Of a stretch of 64,000 nucleotides of DNA, positions 25,101 through 36,717 are shown piece after piece; position 1 is the stretch's first letter, and the number at the start of each line of letters is the position of its first letter. The notes below the pieces were generated by a model. That model was given only the letters and a program-made list of their open reading frames with translations, made no database searches and was not told the DNA's origin. Made by a program: the position numbers and the translations under genes. Origin of the DNA: Volvariella volvacea V23 (Eukaryota > Basidiomycota > Agaricomycetes > Agaricales > Pluteaceae). The stretch spans positions 523,979 to 587,978 of the forward strand of contig KB722741.1 of the NCBI GenBank assembly GCA_000349905.1, in the 5' to 3' direction.

Positions 25101-25788
25101 AACTCCAAAATCTCCCCGATGGCACACAGCGTTTCGAAGGCGGCTTTGAGGTAATTATACCCAAGGTAAGCTCGTTTTGGGTTTCTTGATTGGTCTCATG
25201 GCAACATTATGACATTCAGAACACACAAGTTGCTGAGGAGCAACAATATCGGCGCTCTTACCACGTAACAGCATTGAGACTTGAACAATTTGAAACGATT
25301 AACAATCAATCTCCAATCCCAATATACGGGTATTACGGTGATTTGACCAAACCTCAATGGATGGATGGTAACGGAATCCCATATACATCTTGTGAAATTA
25401 CGGCTGCTGACAGTCTTTTTACATTTTCAGAAAGTCCAAACGACTATCGAGTTATTGGTCGAATTCCTGTTGATTTGACGAATGTGGATGTCAAGCGCCT
25501 TGTTTGGAAGTTGGGTGACCCACCTGGAAATGGCTTTTACATGCTTTCTTGGGAGGTCATTTTGTTCACCGGTCTCACAGAGTTGAAAGCCCAGATTGGC
25601 TGGAAAGACTCGTGGCATGTACGCTGTTTATTTGCTCTGCTCGGAATCGTGATTTCTCATACTGCCGTATTAGGGTGAGATCAAGCAACGGTAATAAGCT
25701 TCACTCTACACTACCAACGAAAAGCTGAATTCGTTATAGGAGTCCCATGTATGTACTTTGCGACAAGGAGCAATTGGATAACTTGTAG
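22180..25788 (+). CDS. NACHT NTPase fused to HSPA12-type Hsp70 ATPase, copy 4 (complete)
   Basis: CDS join(22180..22360,22417..23398,23451..23501,23554..23706,23756..24128,24176..24287,24340..24616,24664..24748,24797..24903,24961..25165,25220..25367,25431..25618,25674..25690,25740..25788), 975 residues. ATG 22183 is the alternative start aligned with the other copies. N-terminal segment LTNVAGNHTVNQTINYNH, then NACHT with GVTGTGKSAL, VIVIDGLDQCG and ASCPEP. The Walker B DE pair is DQ and the TSRP Arg is Cys, so hydrolysis or nucleotide sensing may be weakened. The Hsp70 part has DIGTTYSG, DAGGGTIDTS and VGGFAANEW. Intron 1 has a GC donor (GAAG|GCAAGT). The 63-base intron at 25368-25430 is open in frame, so unspliced reading also passes through it; its removal is supported by the other copies. 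Likely cytosolic: no signal peptide or membrane segment. Confidence 0.85.
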
Positions 25789-26798
25789 GAGCCTGCTGTA
25801 ACCGCATCCCGTTTGTACTACACTTGGAATCGTGTAGTGTATGTCCTTGTCGATGATATTTGCTTGTGGATAACGTCTACCAATCATTGCGCCTGATCAC
25901 CAACTAAGAGGATGTTTGACTATAGCGAAGACATGAATTCGACTTCGTAGGAGAGCATGTGCACTCCTTGTCTTCAGTATCAACAATCTGACCTTCTTTG
26001 GAGTTACCCCATTTGTACCGTTTTCAGATCACTGCCTCTTGGGCACCCCATTCTCGTAGTCACAGAGCGAACACCTTTCCAGGGGGTAAGCCCGAAAGAA
26101 GCTCGATGGGGGTGTGCCGTCCGGTCGACATGAAACATGTTAACATATTCCGGCGGTGGTTGAATGTGCTACCGTCTAGATCTGAGATGTTCAGGTAGAA
26201 GGCTGGCAGTGCTTTGGTCAAAGTCAGGCATTTCCGGCAATGCGCCACTCAGCACGTGATCAATCTTTTATTCAGCTTTGATCTCAATTCAAGCTGACGT
26301 CTGAGCTTTTGGAGCTGCCCGCCTTCTCTGCCAACAGAGCAGTATGTTAACGTGGTGATGATCAAAGCCCAAAGGTATAAAATAACAACTACACAGCCCA
26401 GGGTTCCTTTCCTACCTCTCGGCCTGTAGTTCAAGAGCACTGGACAGAACATCCGATGAACAAGGTGGCCATGTTTTGAAGCGGTCCCGTTGCTTCAAAT
26501 GACTCAACCTTTCAAAAATGACAGGTAGAAATCAGGTCCTTTAGGATAAAATTCAGGCAGCTGACACGGAAACGATCGTCGCCTTCTACTTTCAGTCATG
26601 CAAGCCGTAACTGTGACCCTCAAGTTGAATTCCGCACACAGAATGACAGCGTGGCATCATTCCTCCAATGAGCGCTCTCTAGTACGGAGATTCAGGAGAT
26701 CGGGCGTCGATAAGGAGGCACACACTACTTATATATCGAGTTGGGGATTACGTCGCCCAATGAGGGAAGATTAACCAGCTTCCACCTCTCCTCATACA
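25789..26798 (+). promoter_or_regulatory. Intergenic spacer with promoter of copy 5
   Basis: One kilobase with no gene seen. Close to the start of copy 5 there is a TATA-like TTATATAT at 26729-26736, about 65 bases before the ATG, and a CCAAT at 26757-26761. It does not carry the upstream cassette shared by copies 1, 3 and 4, which fits the more divergent first exon of copy 5. Confidence 0.4.
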
Positions 26799-29700
26799 AT
26801 GGGTGCTGGATCCTCTTCTAAATTCTTCACGGATTCTCAGAATACGCATGTCGAGAATTCACATCTCATCAACATTGCGGGTGATCAGAACATCAACCAC
26901 AACCACATCTATACTCCCCGCCCGAGCATTCAGCTTCAGAAAGAAGGTAGTCGCTTTTAGTATTGACGCAGGGGTATTCTCATACAACTACATCATCCAC
27001 CAGCCCAAAATGCATTGTACGAAGTAATCGCTCGCAACGCAATGCACGATGGCAATCAAAGAGCCGCAGATCTAGAATTCTACCCCAATACCCAGAAGAT
27101 CCCACTCACAGAAATAACATCCTGGGTACTAGACCCTCAACGGTTGGAGAACATTCTCTGGCTGAAAGGGGCAGTTGGGACTGGCAAATCGGCGCTTTCC
27201 AAGAAGATAGCAGATATGCTTCACAACGGAGAAGTCAATGGTCAATTAGCGGCAAGCTTTTTCTTTTTGAGAAAAGACCCGACTCGCAACCACCCCGGCA
27301 AATTCGCTGTCACGATTGCCTACCGCTTGACTGTCTCTTTCCCGGACGTTGGAGAAAGGATAGGGGCTGCGATCACTCGAGATCGTACATTATTGACAGC
27401 AGAAATTACTCACCAGTGGGCAGAGCTTGTAGTGAAACCAGTAAAGGAAATACTGACGTCCACACTCCCAACCGTTATCGTCATTGACGGCTTAGATGAG
27501 TGTGGAACAGCAGCCAACCAAGGGCAAGTCCTCGAGCTCATCTCATCTTGTGGGCCAGATTTCCCCATTGCCTTCCTGATTACAAGTCGCCCGGAGCCCC
27601 ATCTTTCGGCTGCTTTTGAGAATTTAGGGGGATGTGCTGCGATGGACTATAGAACCATCGAACTAGGCGACAACGAAGAGACCCGAGCAGAGATGAAAGC
27701 GTTCCTTGACCACTCGTTTTCCAATATACGTAGCAAACATCCAATGGCATTCCCTTCTGGAGTTGAATGGCCGGACGAGCAGACAATAAACAAGATTCTG
27801 GACTGGGCATCTGGTCGATATCTCCATCTTTCGACGATAATCCAATCTGTAAGCTCGGACGAGGATCCTCGTGCTGCCCTGGAAAAGGTTCTCGACAAAG
27901 CACCTATAGATAACAAACCCGTGACGCTCCGAAAACTCGTCCTTGCGATTGATATTGGAACCACTTATAGCGGAGTATCCTATAGGTAGGTGGACTGCTC
28001 ACTGGACATGAGCATGCGTATAACGATGTTTCAAGCATCTTGGAACCGTGTACGACCCCAACAGTGCGAAGTGTCACAAGGTGCTGTAGCAGTACCAGCC
28101 GCTTCTTTCAGCCGCTGCAATACGCTAAAGGTAAAATCTAGGTTCCCTGGGCAGGATGGCAACGGTGGCGATTCAAGGATACCATCAACCATTATCTACG
28201 ACCAATTCGGTACCGTTCAGGCAGTCGGAGCTGAAACAGACAACTCAGCACTCCAAATGCGGGTAGAGGACGAGAATTGGTTCAAAGCAGACTGGTAAGT
28301 TTTGCCCAGCGGTATTATTTCCATCTATTGAGTCTTTTAGGTTTAAGCTACACCTACGACCAAAAGACTTGGCGCTTATAGAGGTTATTCCTCCACTACC
28401 ACCAAACAAGACAGTTATGGTGATCTTTGCAGACTTTCTTCGCTATATCGTCGAATGCACGCGGCAATTCATCATTGATAGTCATGTTAATGGGGCGGTT
28501 ATTTGGGAATCCCACAAGGAGTTTGTGCTAACTCACCCGAATGGTTGGGGCCGTCCGCAACAATACCAGATGCGAGAGGCAGCCGTTATGGCGGGGATCG
28601 TACCGGATTCGCGGGAGGGCCGGGAGAGTGTTCATTTCGTGACAGAGGGAGAGGCAAGCTTGCATTATTGTCTTTCCAATAAAATCCTACCACATGACTT
28701 GACGGTTTGTTGTATCCCCGCTGTTAATTATGGTATTCATAACTATCTGCACTAGACACAGGATGGCGTTCTGATTATTGATGCTGGTGGAGGGACCATT
28801 GATACGAGCGCGTATCGCAAGCAATTAGAGGACAAAGCTAGTTACGAGGAGGTTGCAATCCCACAATGTGAGTTGCATCCGTTTTTAAATCATCCTCATG
28901 TTACAAACCAGCGTGTAGGCTTCCTTCAAGGCTCAGTTATGGTGGCTCAACGTGCACACTCGCACTTCGAAAGTAATACTATCAAATTTCAAACAGGGAC
29001 CCAATCTAATTTCTGGGCAGAGCATCTCACAGGCTCGAAATACTCTGACGATATTCCAGTCATTGTTTCGACTTTTAATAACACTACGAAACTCAAGTTC
29101 AAAAACTCGGATCAGTTGGAGTACATCCATTTTGGTACACTGCGCGATAACGATAGCGACTATAATATTCGCAATGGCAAATTGAAGCTTGATGGGTAAG
29201 GCAGAAAAACACTAGGATTGGGTGTGAACTTTGTGGCTTACTTCATTTAGAGCTACAATTGCTGGTTTCTTCGAGCCTTCTATCAAATGTATGGAATCTG
29301 TGATTGAGCAATCGCATTTGGAACATAGAATTAAGGTAACTCCCATTTCACAGAGGCTTTTATGTTCATTAATGCTTGCGCAGACCGTGCTTCTTGTTGG
29401 AGGATTTGCTGCCAACGAGTGGGTCTTCAAATCATTGAAGGCCACATTTGATCCCCGTGGGGTATCCATCTATCGACCTGACCACCGCATGTATGTGACA
29501 TATAGACCTTATTTTTGGGGGTTGAGCGTGAAGAAGATTACACTACAGGGCAAAAGCCGTTGCTGATGGTGCAGTCTCCTACTTCCTCGAGAGTTATGTG
29601 AAATTCCCAATTTCCAAGTGTGCATGTGGCACTATCTTCAATGTGTACTACGACCCCGGAGATCCTGAGCACATCCTCCGAAAATCTCAACTTTCGACTT

Positions 29701-30362
29701 ACCCTGGTGGCGCCTTGTATTTTGCCAATTGCTTCGACATGTTTTTACCTAAAGTAAGCATGCTCTACATGCACATACTTGTCTAATTGCATTCTTATGA
29801 TGCATAGAACATACGAGTTACTGAAGAGCAGCAACAATACCATCGGCCATACCAATTCATAAAATCAACGTATGAAGAAGTGATTGTCAGTCAGTATCCC
29901 ATCCAAATTTATGGATACTTTGGTGAACTAGCTAGACCACTATGGATGAGCGGTAGTACACTCTCACAGTATCTTGGAACCAGAGTCGCTAACGGTCTTT
30001 GACATTACTAGAAAATCAGAAGGATTATTGGGTTATTGGTCAGATACCCCTTGACACGACCGATGTCAAGCATTTCATTCGGAAGGGAACCACTCCGTCT
30101 GGGGGGGACTTTTACGCTATCTATTTCGACATCATTTTTCTCTTTAGCCTCAAGGGTTTGGGAGCACAAATAGGTTGGAAAGAATCAGAAAATGTATGTG
30201 GCTCATCTTCTCTGGCAATTTCGATTTCTTATACTTGAATACTAGAGCGAAATCAAGCAGAGGTAATCTAAATTTGCTTTACTATCTCGGCGAAACTGAG
30301 CGTTTTACAGGAGCCGTGTGTATGAGATTTGTGACCAGCAGCAAGTGTACAATTACTACTAG
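26799..30362 (+). CDS. NACHT NTPase fused to HSPA12-type Hsp70 ATPase, copy 5 (complete, canonical motifs)
   Basis: CDS join(26799..26946,27004..27985,28036..28080,28142..28294,28341..28704,28762..28867,28919..29195,29251..29335,29384..29490,29549..29753,29808..29952,30012..30193,30246..30262,30311..30362), 955 residues. It begins MGAGSSSKFF, a good match to the N-myristoylation pattern (Gly2, Ser6), unlike its relatives. LINIAGDQNIN follows at 33-43. NACHT: Walker A GAVGTGKSAL near 104, Walker B VIVIDGLDECG near 209, TSRPEP near 242, all canonical. Hsp70 ATPase: DIGTTYSG near 365, DAGGGTIDTS near 568, VGGFAANEW near 724. All introns visible here have GT donors. The 45-base exon 28036-28080 is easily missed but restores the Hsp70 consensus (SILEPCTTP, then RSVTRFPGQ). 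This looks like the functional reference copy. Membrane tethering is inferred from the N-terminus only. Confidence 0.88.
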
Positions 30363-30841
30363 TTCTTTTGTACTCTCAGTGAACCCTCCCTCAACGAGTT
30401 TTAGAATCTATGTAATATGATCTATGTAATTCCAGTTTCTATGTATATCCCTTCTTGCTTTGCACCCTTTGCCGTCGAGTCGTCGGTTCTGGTAGTATGT
30501 GGCTGCTTTCACACCCCTGAAGGCTGGGAACACTCAGTCGTGCCAGTGGCGCCAGACTCTCGCCCCATCAAACTCCATACGCTGCACACGCGCAACCTGC
30601 CTGCATTCAAGATAGCAGGTCGGGGCTGATTACAGGCCGGCTGCGTGAGTTGGAACAAGGGATGCCCATGTGTATGCCATAAGGCACTGCTCTTGCCCTT
30701 AAATTGCTCAACAAACGTAAAAGCTTCCTATCTTCCCTGCCCTACCCCAAATTCTTTGTCCTCTTCTCTCTTCATCTACCCCTCGTCTTGCCGAGGTCAT
30801 CTTGATCGACAACTCAACGTCTTCAGGCGCCTCCTTGAGCC

Positions 30842-33800
30842 ATGAAGCTCCTCGAAGGTGTCACGGCGGCGACATCCTTCCGAACGCTGCCGAATACCAT
30901 CCTACTCATCATCATTTATGCTGTCGTATTCGCGAGTGTGTTCATCACGGACGAGCTGCCTGATGTGCCCAAGAAGAAGAACAGGCAGGGGTTAGACCTC
31001 GACCAGGCGATGCAGGACCTGCATTATGTACGTGGTTTGCGCATGTCTTTTCGTCCTTGCTTTGGTCGGCTCTACTCACAACCAACAAACTATGCGATTT
31101 TCTATTCTAGATCACTACAAGACCTCACCCATACAACTCGCATTCCAACGACGAAGTCAGGGCATATCTCCTCGGTCGTATTCGCAACATTCTACTCTTC
31201 TCTGGTACTCATCCAAATTCCGTCAATGCAACCGACTCGAGCCTCGTCGTCCCCTCATACGCGAAACTCGCCAATGACCTCTACTCAAATGGCTCCTGGG
31301 CTTCCGAAGTTGCACCTGCTGGTGTTTACTTTGAGGGCACGAACATTCTTGTCAAGATCGAAGGAACAGATCCGGAGTTCAAGGAGACTGGGGGATTGTT
31401 GTTTTCGGCTCATTACGATTCAGTCTCGACTGCGCCAGGGGTGACAGATGATGGGATGGGCATCGTGACGTTACTTCAACTCATCAAGTGGTATGCGAGT
31501 GAGGAGGGTAGGCCCCAGAGAACAGTGGTCTTCAACCTCAACAACGGAGAGGAGGACTGGTTGAACGGTGCACACGCGTAAGTTTATGGTGGCCGTGTCT
31601 GCATGCCACTCTTCTCACAAATTCCATCAGATTCTTGGAGCATCCATGGTCAAAGATCACAGACACGTTCATCAACCTCGAGGGAGCTGCTTCAGGAGGG
31701 TGTGTCACATCAAATCCTCTTGCTGTAAAGTGCTAACTTCTCTCATCAGACGCCCTATGCTGTTCCGAGCCACATCAACTGAACCACTTCACGCCTTCCA
31801 CATTCCACATCCTCACGCAAACGTTCTTTCCGCCGATGCATTCGCACGTGGCGTCATTCGTTCCGGCACTGATTATTCGGTTTACACGACACCCCTGCGT
31901 AGCATCGATCCATCCGCAGGCCCTGGACCACTGATGCATGGCGTTGATATCGCGTTTTACAAGGGAAGGAGTCGGTACCACACCAAGTATGACGCTGTCC
32001 CATGGTTGGAGGGTGGGAAGAAAGCCGCGTGGGCCATGATGGAAGCAGCGAAGAGCGCCGGTGACGTTTTGGCTAATGAAGGATTGAAGAAGAGGGAAAT
32101 CAAGGGCGAAGCTCTTGGAGCAGGCGATAAGGCTGTTTATTTCGATCGTAGGTTTCTATCACTTTTGAGCGCCCACCTTGAACTCATGTCCTGTTCGAAT
32201 AGTGTTCGGATCTGCACTGGTTTTATTCAGACTCAAGAGTCTACTGACATTCAGCGTCGTAACGCTCATCGTTGGTCCGATACTGATGGCGCTTTTGCTT
32301 CTATGCGCCAGCGTCATTCAACCCCCGGGCCCGCATGAGCGTGAACAACATGTGTACAATGAACTCACCAACGAGGAAGACGACGCTGAAAGCATCCTCC
32401 GCCGCGCTTGGACAAGTTTCAAAGAACACAATTGGGCCGCTGCCATCTGGATGTGGGGCAAGTTCTGGGCCGCATTGGGCGTGGGCGTTGGAGTTCAGGC
32501 CGCGCTTATATATGGTTACCTCGAGCTCAACCCATTTGTACGTCCTGCTCTGCGCTTTTCGCAGCCTTTTCTGATTGTCATGGCCACATAGATCGTTTAT
32601 TCTCATCCATACGTGGTCTTACTTACCACTGTTCTCCTCACATTCCTAGCGCATACAACCATATTCTCCCTTCCTAATCCTAAACCATCCCAGTCGCAAA
32701 CCCACCCCGGGTACAACTACGGTTATGTTCAGCCTAATCAGCCACAAGTCCCGGCCCAGCCTCCTACTTACGGACAAATAAACGGACAGCAACAGCAGCA
32801 GTTGTCGCAGCAATTGCAGCAACAACCTCCCATTTCACCCTTCGATCCTGACCAAGAGAAACAAACGTCCTTGTGGCAAACCTATCTTCTTTCTTGGGTC
32901 CTTCTGCTCCTCGCAACGCTCGCAGTCGCCAAAGTAGAGGTAGGAGGCCTCTACATCTTCAGCATCTGGAATCTCCTGCTCGGCGCTGCTTGTATCATTG
33001 GCATTGCCCAGAACACCATTTCGCCTACGGTATCCCAGCAATACGCGAAGAAATTGCGTGGAGTCCTTGATGAAAATGGACAGGATCGACAAGTCAGATT
33101 CCAATCTCGTGGTTCTGGAGAGTATGCGGATGATAGGAGCGATACCAGCAGTGATGATAGCCATAGTCACCGAAATATCCATATCAACGCGAATGAGACG
33201 ACGCCCCTTATCGCTGGTGCAGCACGTAGGTGGAAGGAAAAGAAGGAAGGGGAGGAGGAAGGTGCAGTTGGATGGTGGATTGCTCAACTCCTATTGGCTG
33301 TGCCCATCCCGTTGATTCTGGTGGCGCACTTGATGGTCATTTTGCTTGATGCGTTACCTCAAACATTGGCGGATGGAAGTCCCCCTGCCGCCAGTACGTT
33401 TTTATCCTCTACATTGTTGGCTTTTTCTAATTGGTCCTTCTATGAACAGTATACACCTTCTTGGCCGGTCTCTCATTCTTTATTATCCTGCCTTTGGCAC
33501 CCTTCGCCTCACGCATCCACAAAGGGGTCGTTGTGCTCGTCGCCCTTGTACTCGTCATCACCACCTGCTACCTCTACACCATCTTCCCATTCTCCACCGA
33601 CGTTCCACTTAAGATCTACTTCCAGCAAAAGGTTGAGCTCGACCTTAACCTTGATCTCCGGGTTAGTTCCTTACCGCACCTCAACATTGATAACACGACA
33701 ACGTTATCTCCGGATGCCTGGTCTATGGTCGACTCGGGCGTTCGTTCTGGTTCCGTCAGCACGATTGGAACAAGGGCTATGACATACATCACTGGTGCCA

Positions 33801-34549
33801 AGTACTACGTCAAGAAGAAGATCGTACCCAAAATCCCATCAGCTCGAGAAGCTGAAGAGGTTAACGAAGATTACGGTATTATGTGTAGCTGGGGCGCAGC
33901 AAAGGTTGGGCTATACACCTGCGGGTGGGAGAGTCAACTGTTGCCTCAGCCCGGTGACGGTGTCAAGCGCATCACCTCGGATGCTGATACTCAGAACATC
34001 GCCACCTCAACTGAAGCTGTACTCCAAGATATCTACAGCCTCAACCTCGACGTTCCTTCCTCATCGTCAACCGGTCCAAACCCAGAAACGGTCTACCTCA
34101 CTACTCAAATTTCCCGCCGTGGCCGAAACACTGCTCGCTTCCGGTTGACAGGTACCAACACCCGCTCCTGCAGGATCTACTTCGACAACAGGCCGATCTT
34201 GACGTATTACGTTCATGGAGGACAGATGGGCATGCAGCCCGGCTATCAGGTTCCACCACAAGGCCTTAGTGAGATCAGGTTGTGGAGCAGAACTTGGGAA
34301 CGAGAGTTTGTCGTCGACGTTCACTGGGGTGCCTACCACGACGGAGAAGGTATGTGGGATGACGACGAGGAAGGCGTACGAGGACGCGTTGCGTGCGAAT
34401 GGAACGAATATGAGAGCGGAAGTGTTGGGCATTGGACGGGTGGAAAGATTCCCGCCCTTGAGGAGATATTCGAGTGGCTCCCAAAGTGGGCAGTGGTCAC
34501 GAAAGCCACGGACGGTTTGGTTGAAGTTTGGGCACCGTTTGTGCTTTGA
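30842..34549 (+). CDS. pff1: Vacuolar membrane M28-family zinc metalloprotease (Pff1 type)
   Basis: CDS join(30842..31027,31111..31577,31631..31699,31750..32147,32203..32537,32592..33393,33450..34549), 1118 residues. An N-terminal membrane anchor (TILLIIIYAVVFASVFI, about 18-34) leads into an M28 aminopeptidase-like domain. Zinc ligand signatures are seen in order: HYDSVSTAPGVTDDG (His and Asp, near 162), NNGEEDWLNGAH with the catalytic Glu (near 208), the Glu of NLEGAASGG and the His of SRYHTKYD. The C-terminal half carries several hydrophobic helices, an acidic loop, and ends in a lumenal-looking domain. This order is that of yeast Pff1 (YBR074W), a multispanning vacuolar protease of unknown substrate. 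Exon phases all agree and no break is seen. It follows copy 5 on the same strand after 479 bases in which nothing else was recognised. Confidence 0.92.
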
Positions 34550-34705
34550 ATGTGACGGACTGTTTCTTCGTCGCACTCGCTAATTGTCAGGGACTCGTGA
34601 ATGACGGCGTCTTGCCTCTTGTACATGTATGATGTGCTGTATTCTGTATATGTGGACTCTTTTCCTTTGTATCATGTTCAAGGTGTGGAAAGCGAGGGCG
34701 AGGGT

Positions 34706-34710
34706 AAAAA
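34706..34710 (-). terminator. Pol III T-run terminator of tRNA-Ala
   Basis: Five T on the minus strand, four bases beyond the tRNA 3' end. Confidence 0.8.
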
Positions 34711-34713
34711 CAA

Positions 34714-34798
34714 TGGACACACCCGGAATTGAACCGGGCACCGCCCGCAAGCAGACGAAGTGCTAAGCGGGCGTGATAACCAACTACACCATGTGCCC
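34714..34798 (-). tRNA. tRNA-Ala (AGC) with an 11-base intron
   Basis: On the minus strand the acceptor stem is GGGCACA (34798-34792) paired with TGTGTCC, and the discriminator A is at 34714. The stem contains G3-U70, the alanine identity pair. The D arm is GTG...CAC, the anticodon stem CCCGC/GCGGG, the loop TTAGCA plus T, and the anticodon AGC at 34764-34762. An 11-base intron (34760-34750) lies after position 37, the canonical place. The T arm is CCCGG/CCGGG with loop TTCAATT. A T-run (minus strand of 34706-34710) directly downstream is the Pol III terminator. Confidence 0.95.
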
Positions 34799-36405
34799 CG
34801 ACGAGAGTTCCATTCCTCATTATCACCGGTGGTGAAAATCAATGGCAGTGCACAACTTAAGATCTCTTCATTGCTGCAGTCAAATAAGACGGTCATCCAA
34901 AAAGTTGCCCAATCACTATGTTTATATTCCCCTAGACTCAAAGATAGAACTTCCACCTCACTATCTAATCTACAATTGATAGAAGATGTTGTGGCTAATT
35001 TTTAGGAGGTTAATTTGAGAATAGCTATGATAGCAGGTTCTGAACTCTCATAATGTTCACCCCATGGCAAAAATTCGGAGAGCTAAAGGATCAAAGTCAG
35101 ATTAATTGCAATTAAGTCATCTCTAAGTCCTAACTTACGAATGAAAAAGTTGCAGGGAAATCTGAGAAGTTTGATACTGAATTTGTATATAGGTTTCCAC
35201 CATCACATGCAAGGTCTAACCAATGTGATAAAATGTCTGAAACATCAAATTGGGACTTATGAAGGCTCTACATAACATAGACCTGAAGTTTTCTGAAATT
35301 TTAAAATTGCCAGACAAATTTACTAACCTGTAGCCACTGACAAATTCTAGCTGAATGCTTATGATGGTCATGCATATGTGTGGGCAATTCTCTCAGCATC
35401 TGGAGTGTTGATATTACAGCTGATTCATATAAGGCTTTGCAGCATTGAAGGCCATAACTCCAAGCATGTTGAATAAAATCAATATCTTCATTGCTCCTTG
35501 TTTTGAAACAATTAGGTATATCTTGAATACAGGGATTTCAACTCACAAGCATAAATCCTCCTGCTTCTCATGGATGACCAAAGTCTGCAACATGTGGAAT
35601 GGTATCCAGGCCAGCATTGCTGAAAGTGTTTCACCAGGGTTTTGTACAGCTCCAGCAAAATCACCAGTAGACATTGAATAAATTATACCATGAAGGTCTT
35701 CATTGAACATTGGCAATTCATCTTTCATCAGGTTTTCTTTTGTGCTTTGATTGGAGCTAACAGAAGCTACAAGCCATGAAAGTACATGCCATGAGAATCT
35801 GTAGTTGCCCCAGTAATTTGAAGCAAAGAGGCAGCCCAATGAAACAAGCATATGGCCAACTGCAATATATCCAGATGATAGTCCCACTTGGTAATTCCTC
35901 TGGGCTTCCTGAAGAGAGGCACTCTGGAAGGTGTTTGATAATGCAGGCTAATGTTTTGACCTGAGTACATAAAGCAAGGACTAAGTAAGATACATACCAA
36001 TCTAGTCATCCATTCCGCAAATGCTGCATAAGAAAACTTTAAGGAAGTGGGTTGTCAAATGTATTGTTCCAACCACTTGGAGAAGTTAAATTGCTCAAAG
36101 GCCTCTACCAACCTTTGAGGCAGGTGATAGAGTTTGACTATGCACGGCAAGACCATCCATGCCCTGGAAATTACTCTCCAATACCTATCAGCCTCCCAAT
36201 CTCCTATTATCGTAAGACCCTCCACCACCTTCAAGCATTTGATTGTGACTTCAGTGGTGAACAGAATTTCATTGATAACGCACTCTCCACCATTGCGTGA
36301 ATTGAAAAGGAAGTTGGGAAATGTGTCATAGTAGACTGTAAGAGGCTCAAGGTCATTCTGCGGGACAATGAGAACAGATTTGAGGGGAAAGAGGGCTTTA
36401 TGGGT
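34799..36405 (-). pseudogene. AT-rich region with remnant reading frames of an unknown protein
   Basis: The first 600 bases are AT-rich with no frame. Between 35543 and 36405 three adjoining minus-strand frames read like real protein. One contains YYDTFPNFLFNSRNGGE and DRYWRVISRAWMVLPCIV, a second RGITKWDYHLDILQLAICLF, and a third NYWGNYRFSWHVLSWL and PMFNEDLHGIIYSMSTGDF. They lie in different frames with no clean splice sites between all of them, and the upstream end stops at the TIR element. I infer a decayed gene cut by that insertion; the family is not recognised. Confidence 0.35.
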
Positions 36406-36406
36406 G

Positions 36407-36717
36407 TCAGGGCTTGTAAGAGCCCTCAACATAAACACCCGATATTCTGATGCCCACCAGGCGTCTATGTCTCNNNNNNNNNNNNNNNNNNNNNNNNNNN
36501 NNNNNNNNNNNNNNNNNNNNNNNNNNNNNNNNNNNNNNNNNNNNNNNNNNNNNNNNNNNNNNNNNNNNNNNNNTGAAAATGAGATAATAGAGACACTTGG
36601 TGGGCGTCAATGTGGGTGTAAACGCTGGGTGAGCACTTGTTGATGAGATGTAGACGCTTGGTAGGCGTCTGAATATCGGGCGTTTATGTCGAGGGCTCTT
36701 ACAAGCCCTGACAGCAT
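36407..36717. mobile_element. TIR-bounded element (MITE-like) containing an assembly gap
   Basis: The left end 36407-36473 and the reverse complement of the right end 36651-36717 match almost base for base over about 67 bases, both starting GTCAGGGCTTGTAAGAGCCC and ending in the GCGTCTA-type block. Each end also contains a small hairpin (AGGGCT ... AGCCCT). The inner right part repeats motifs such as CTTGGTGGGCGTC and CTTGGTAGGCGTC. No transposase is visible. No convincing target-site duplication was found at the borders. The ends resemble hAT-type termini, but this is a guess. Confidence 0.65.
36474..36573. other. Assembly gap (100 N)
   Basis: Placeholder gap inside the TIR element. A fold-back structure formed by long inverted repeats would explain the break. 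Confidence 0.95.

Noticed and set aside
25368..25430. Extra 21 residues in copy 4 relative to copies 2 and 5
   Set aside because: The segment is an intron whose length is a multiple of three with no stop, so it reads open by chance; sister copies have an intron at the same place.
21900..26798. Heat-shock elements before the Hsp70-fused genes
   Set aside because: No array of three alternating nGAAn units was found near any of the copies, so heat induction is not supported by sequence.
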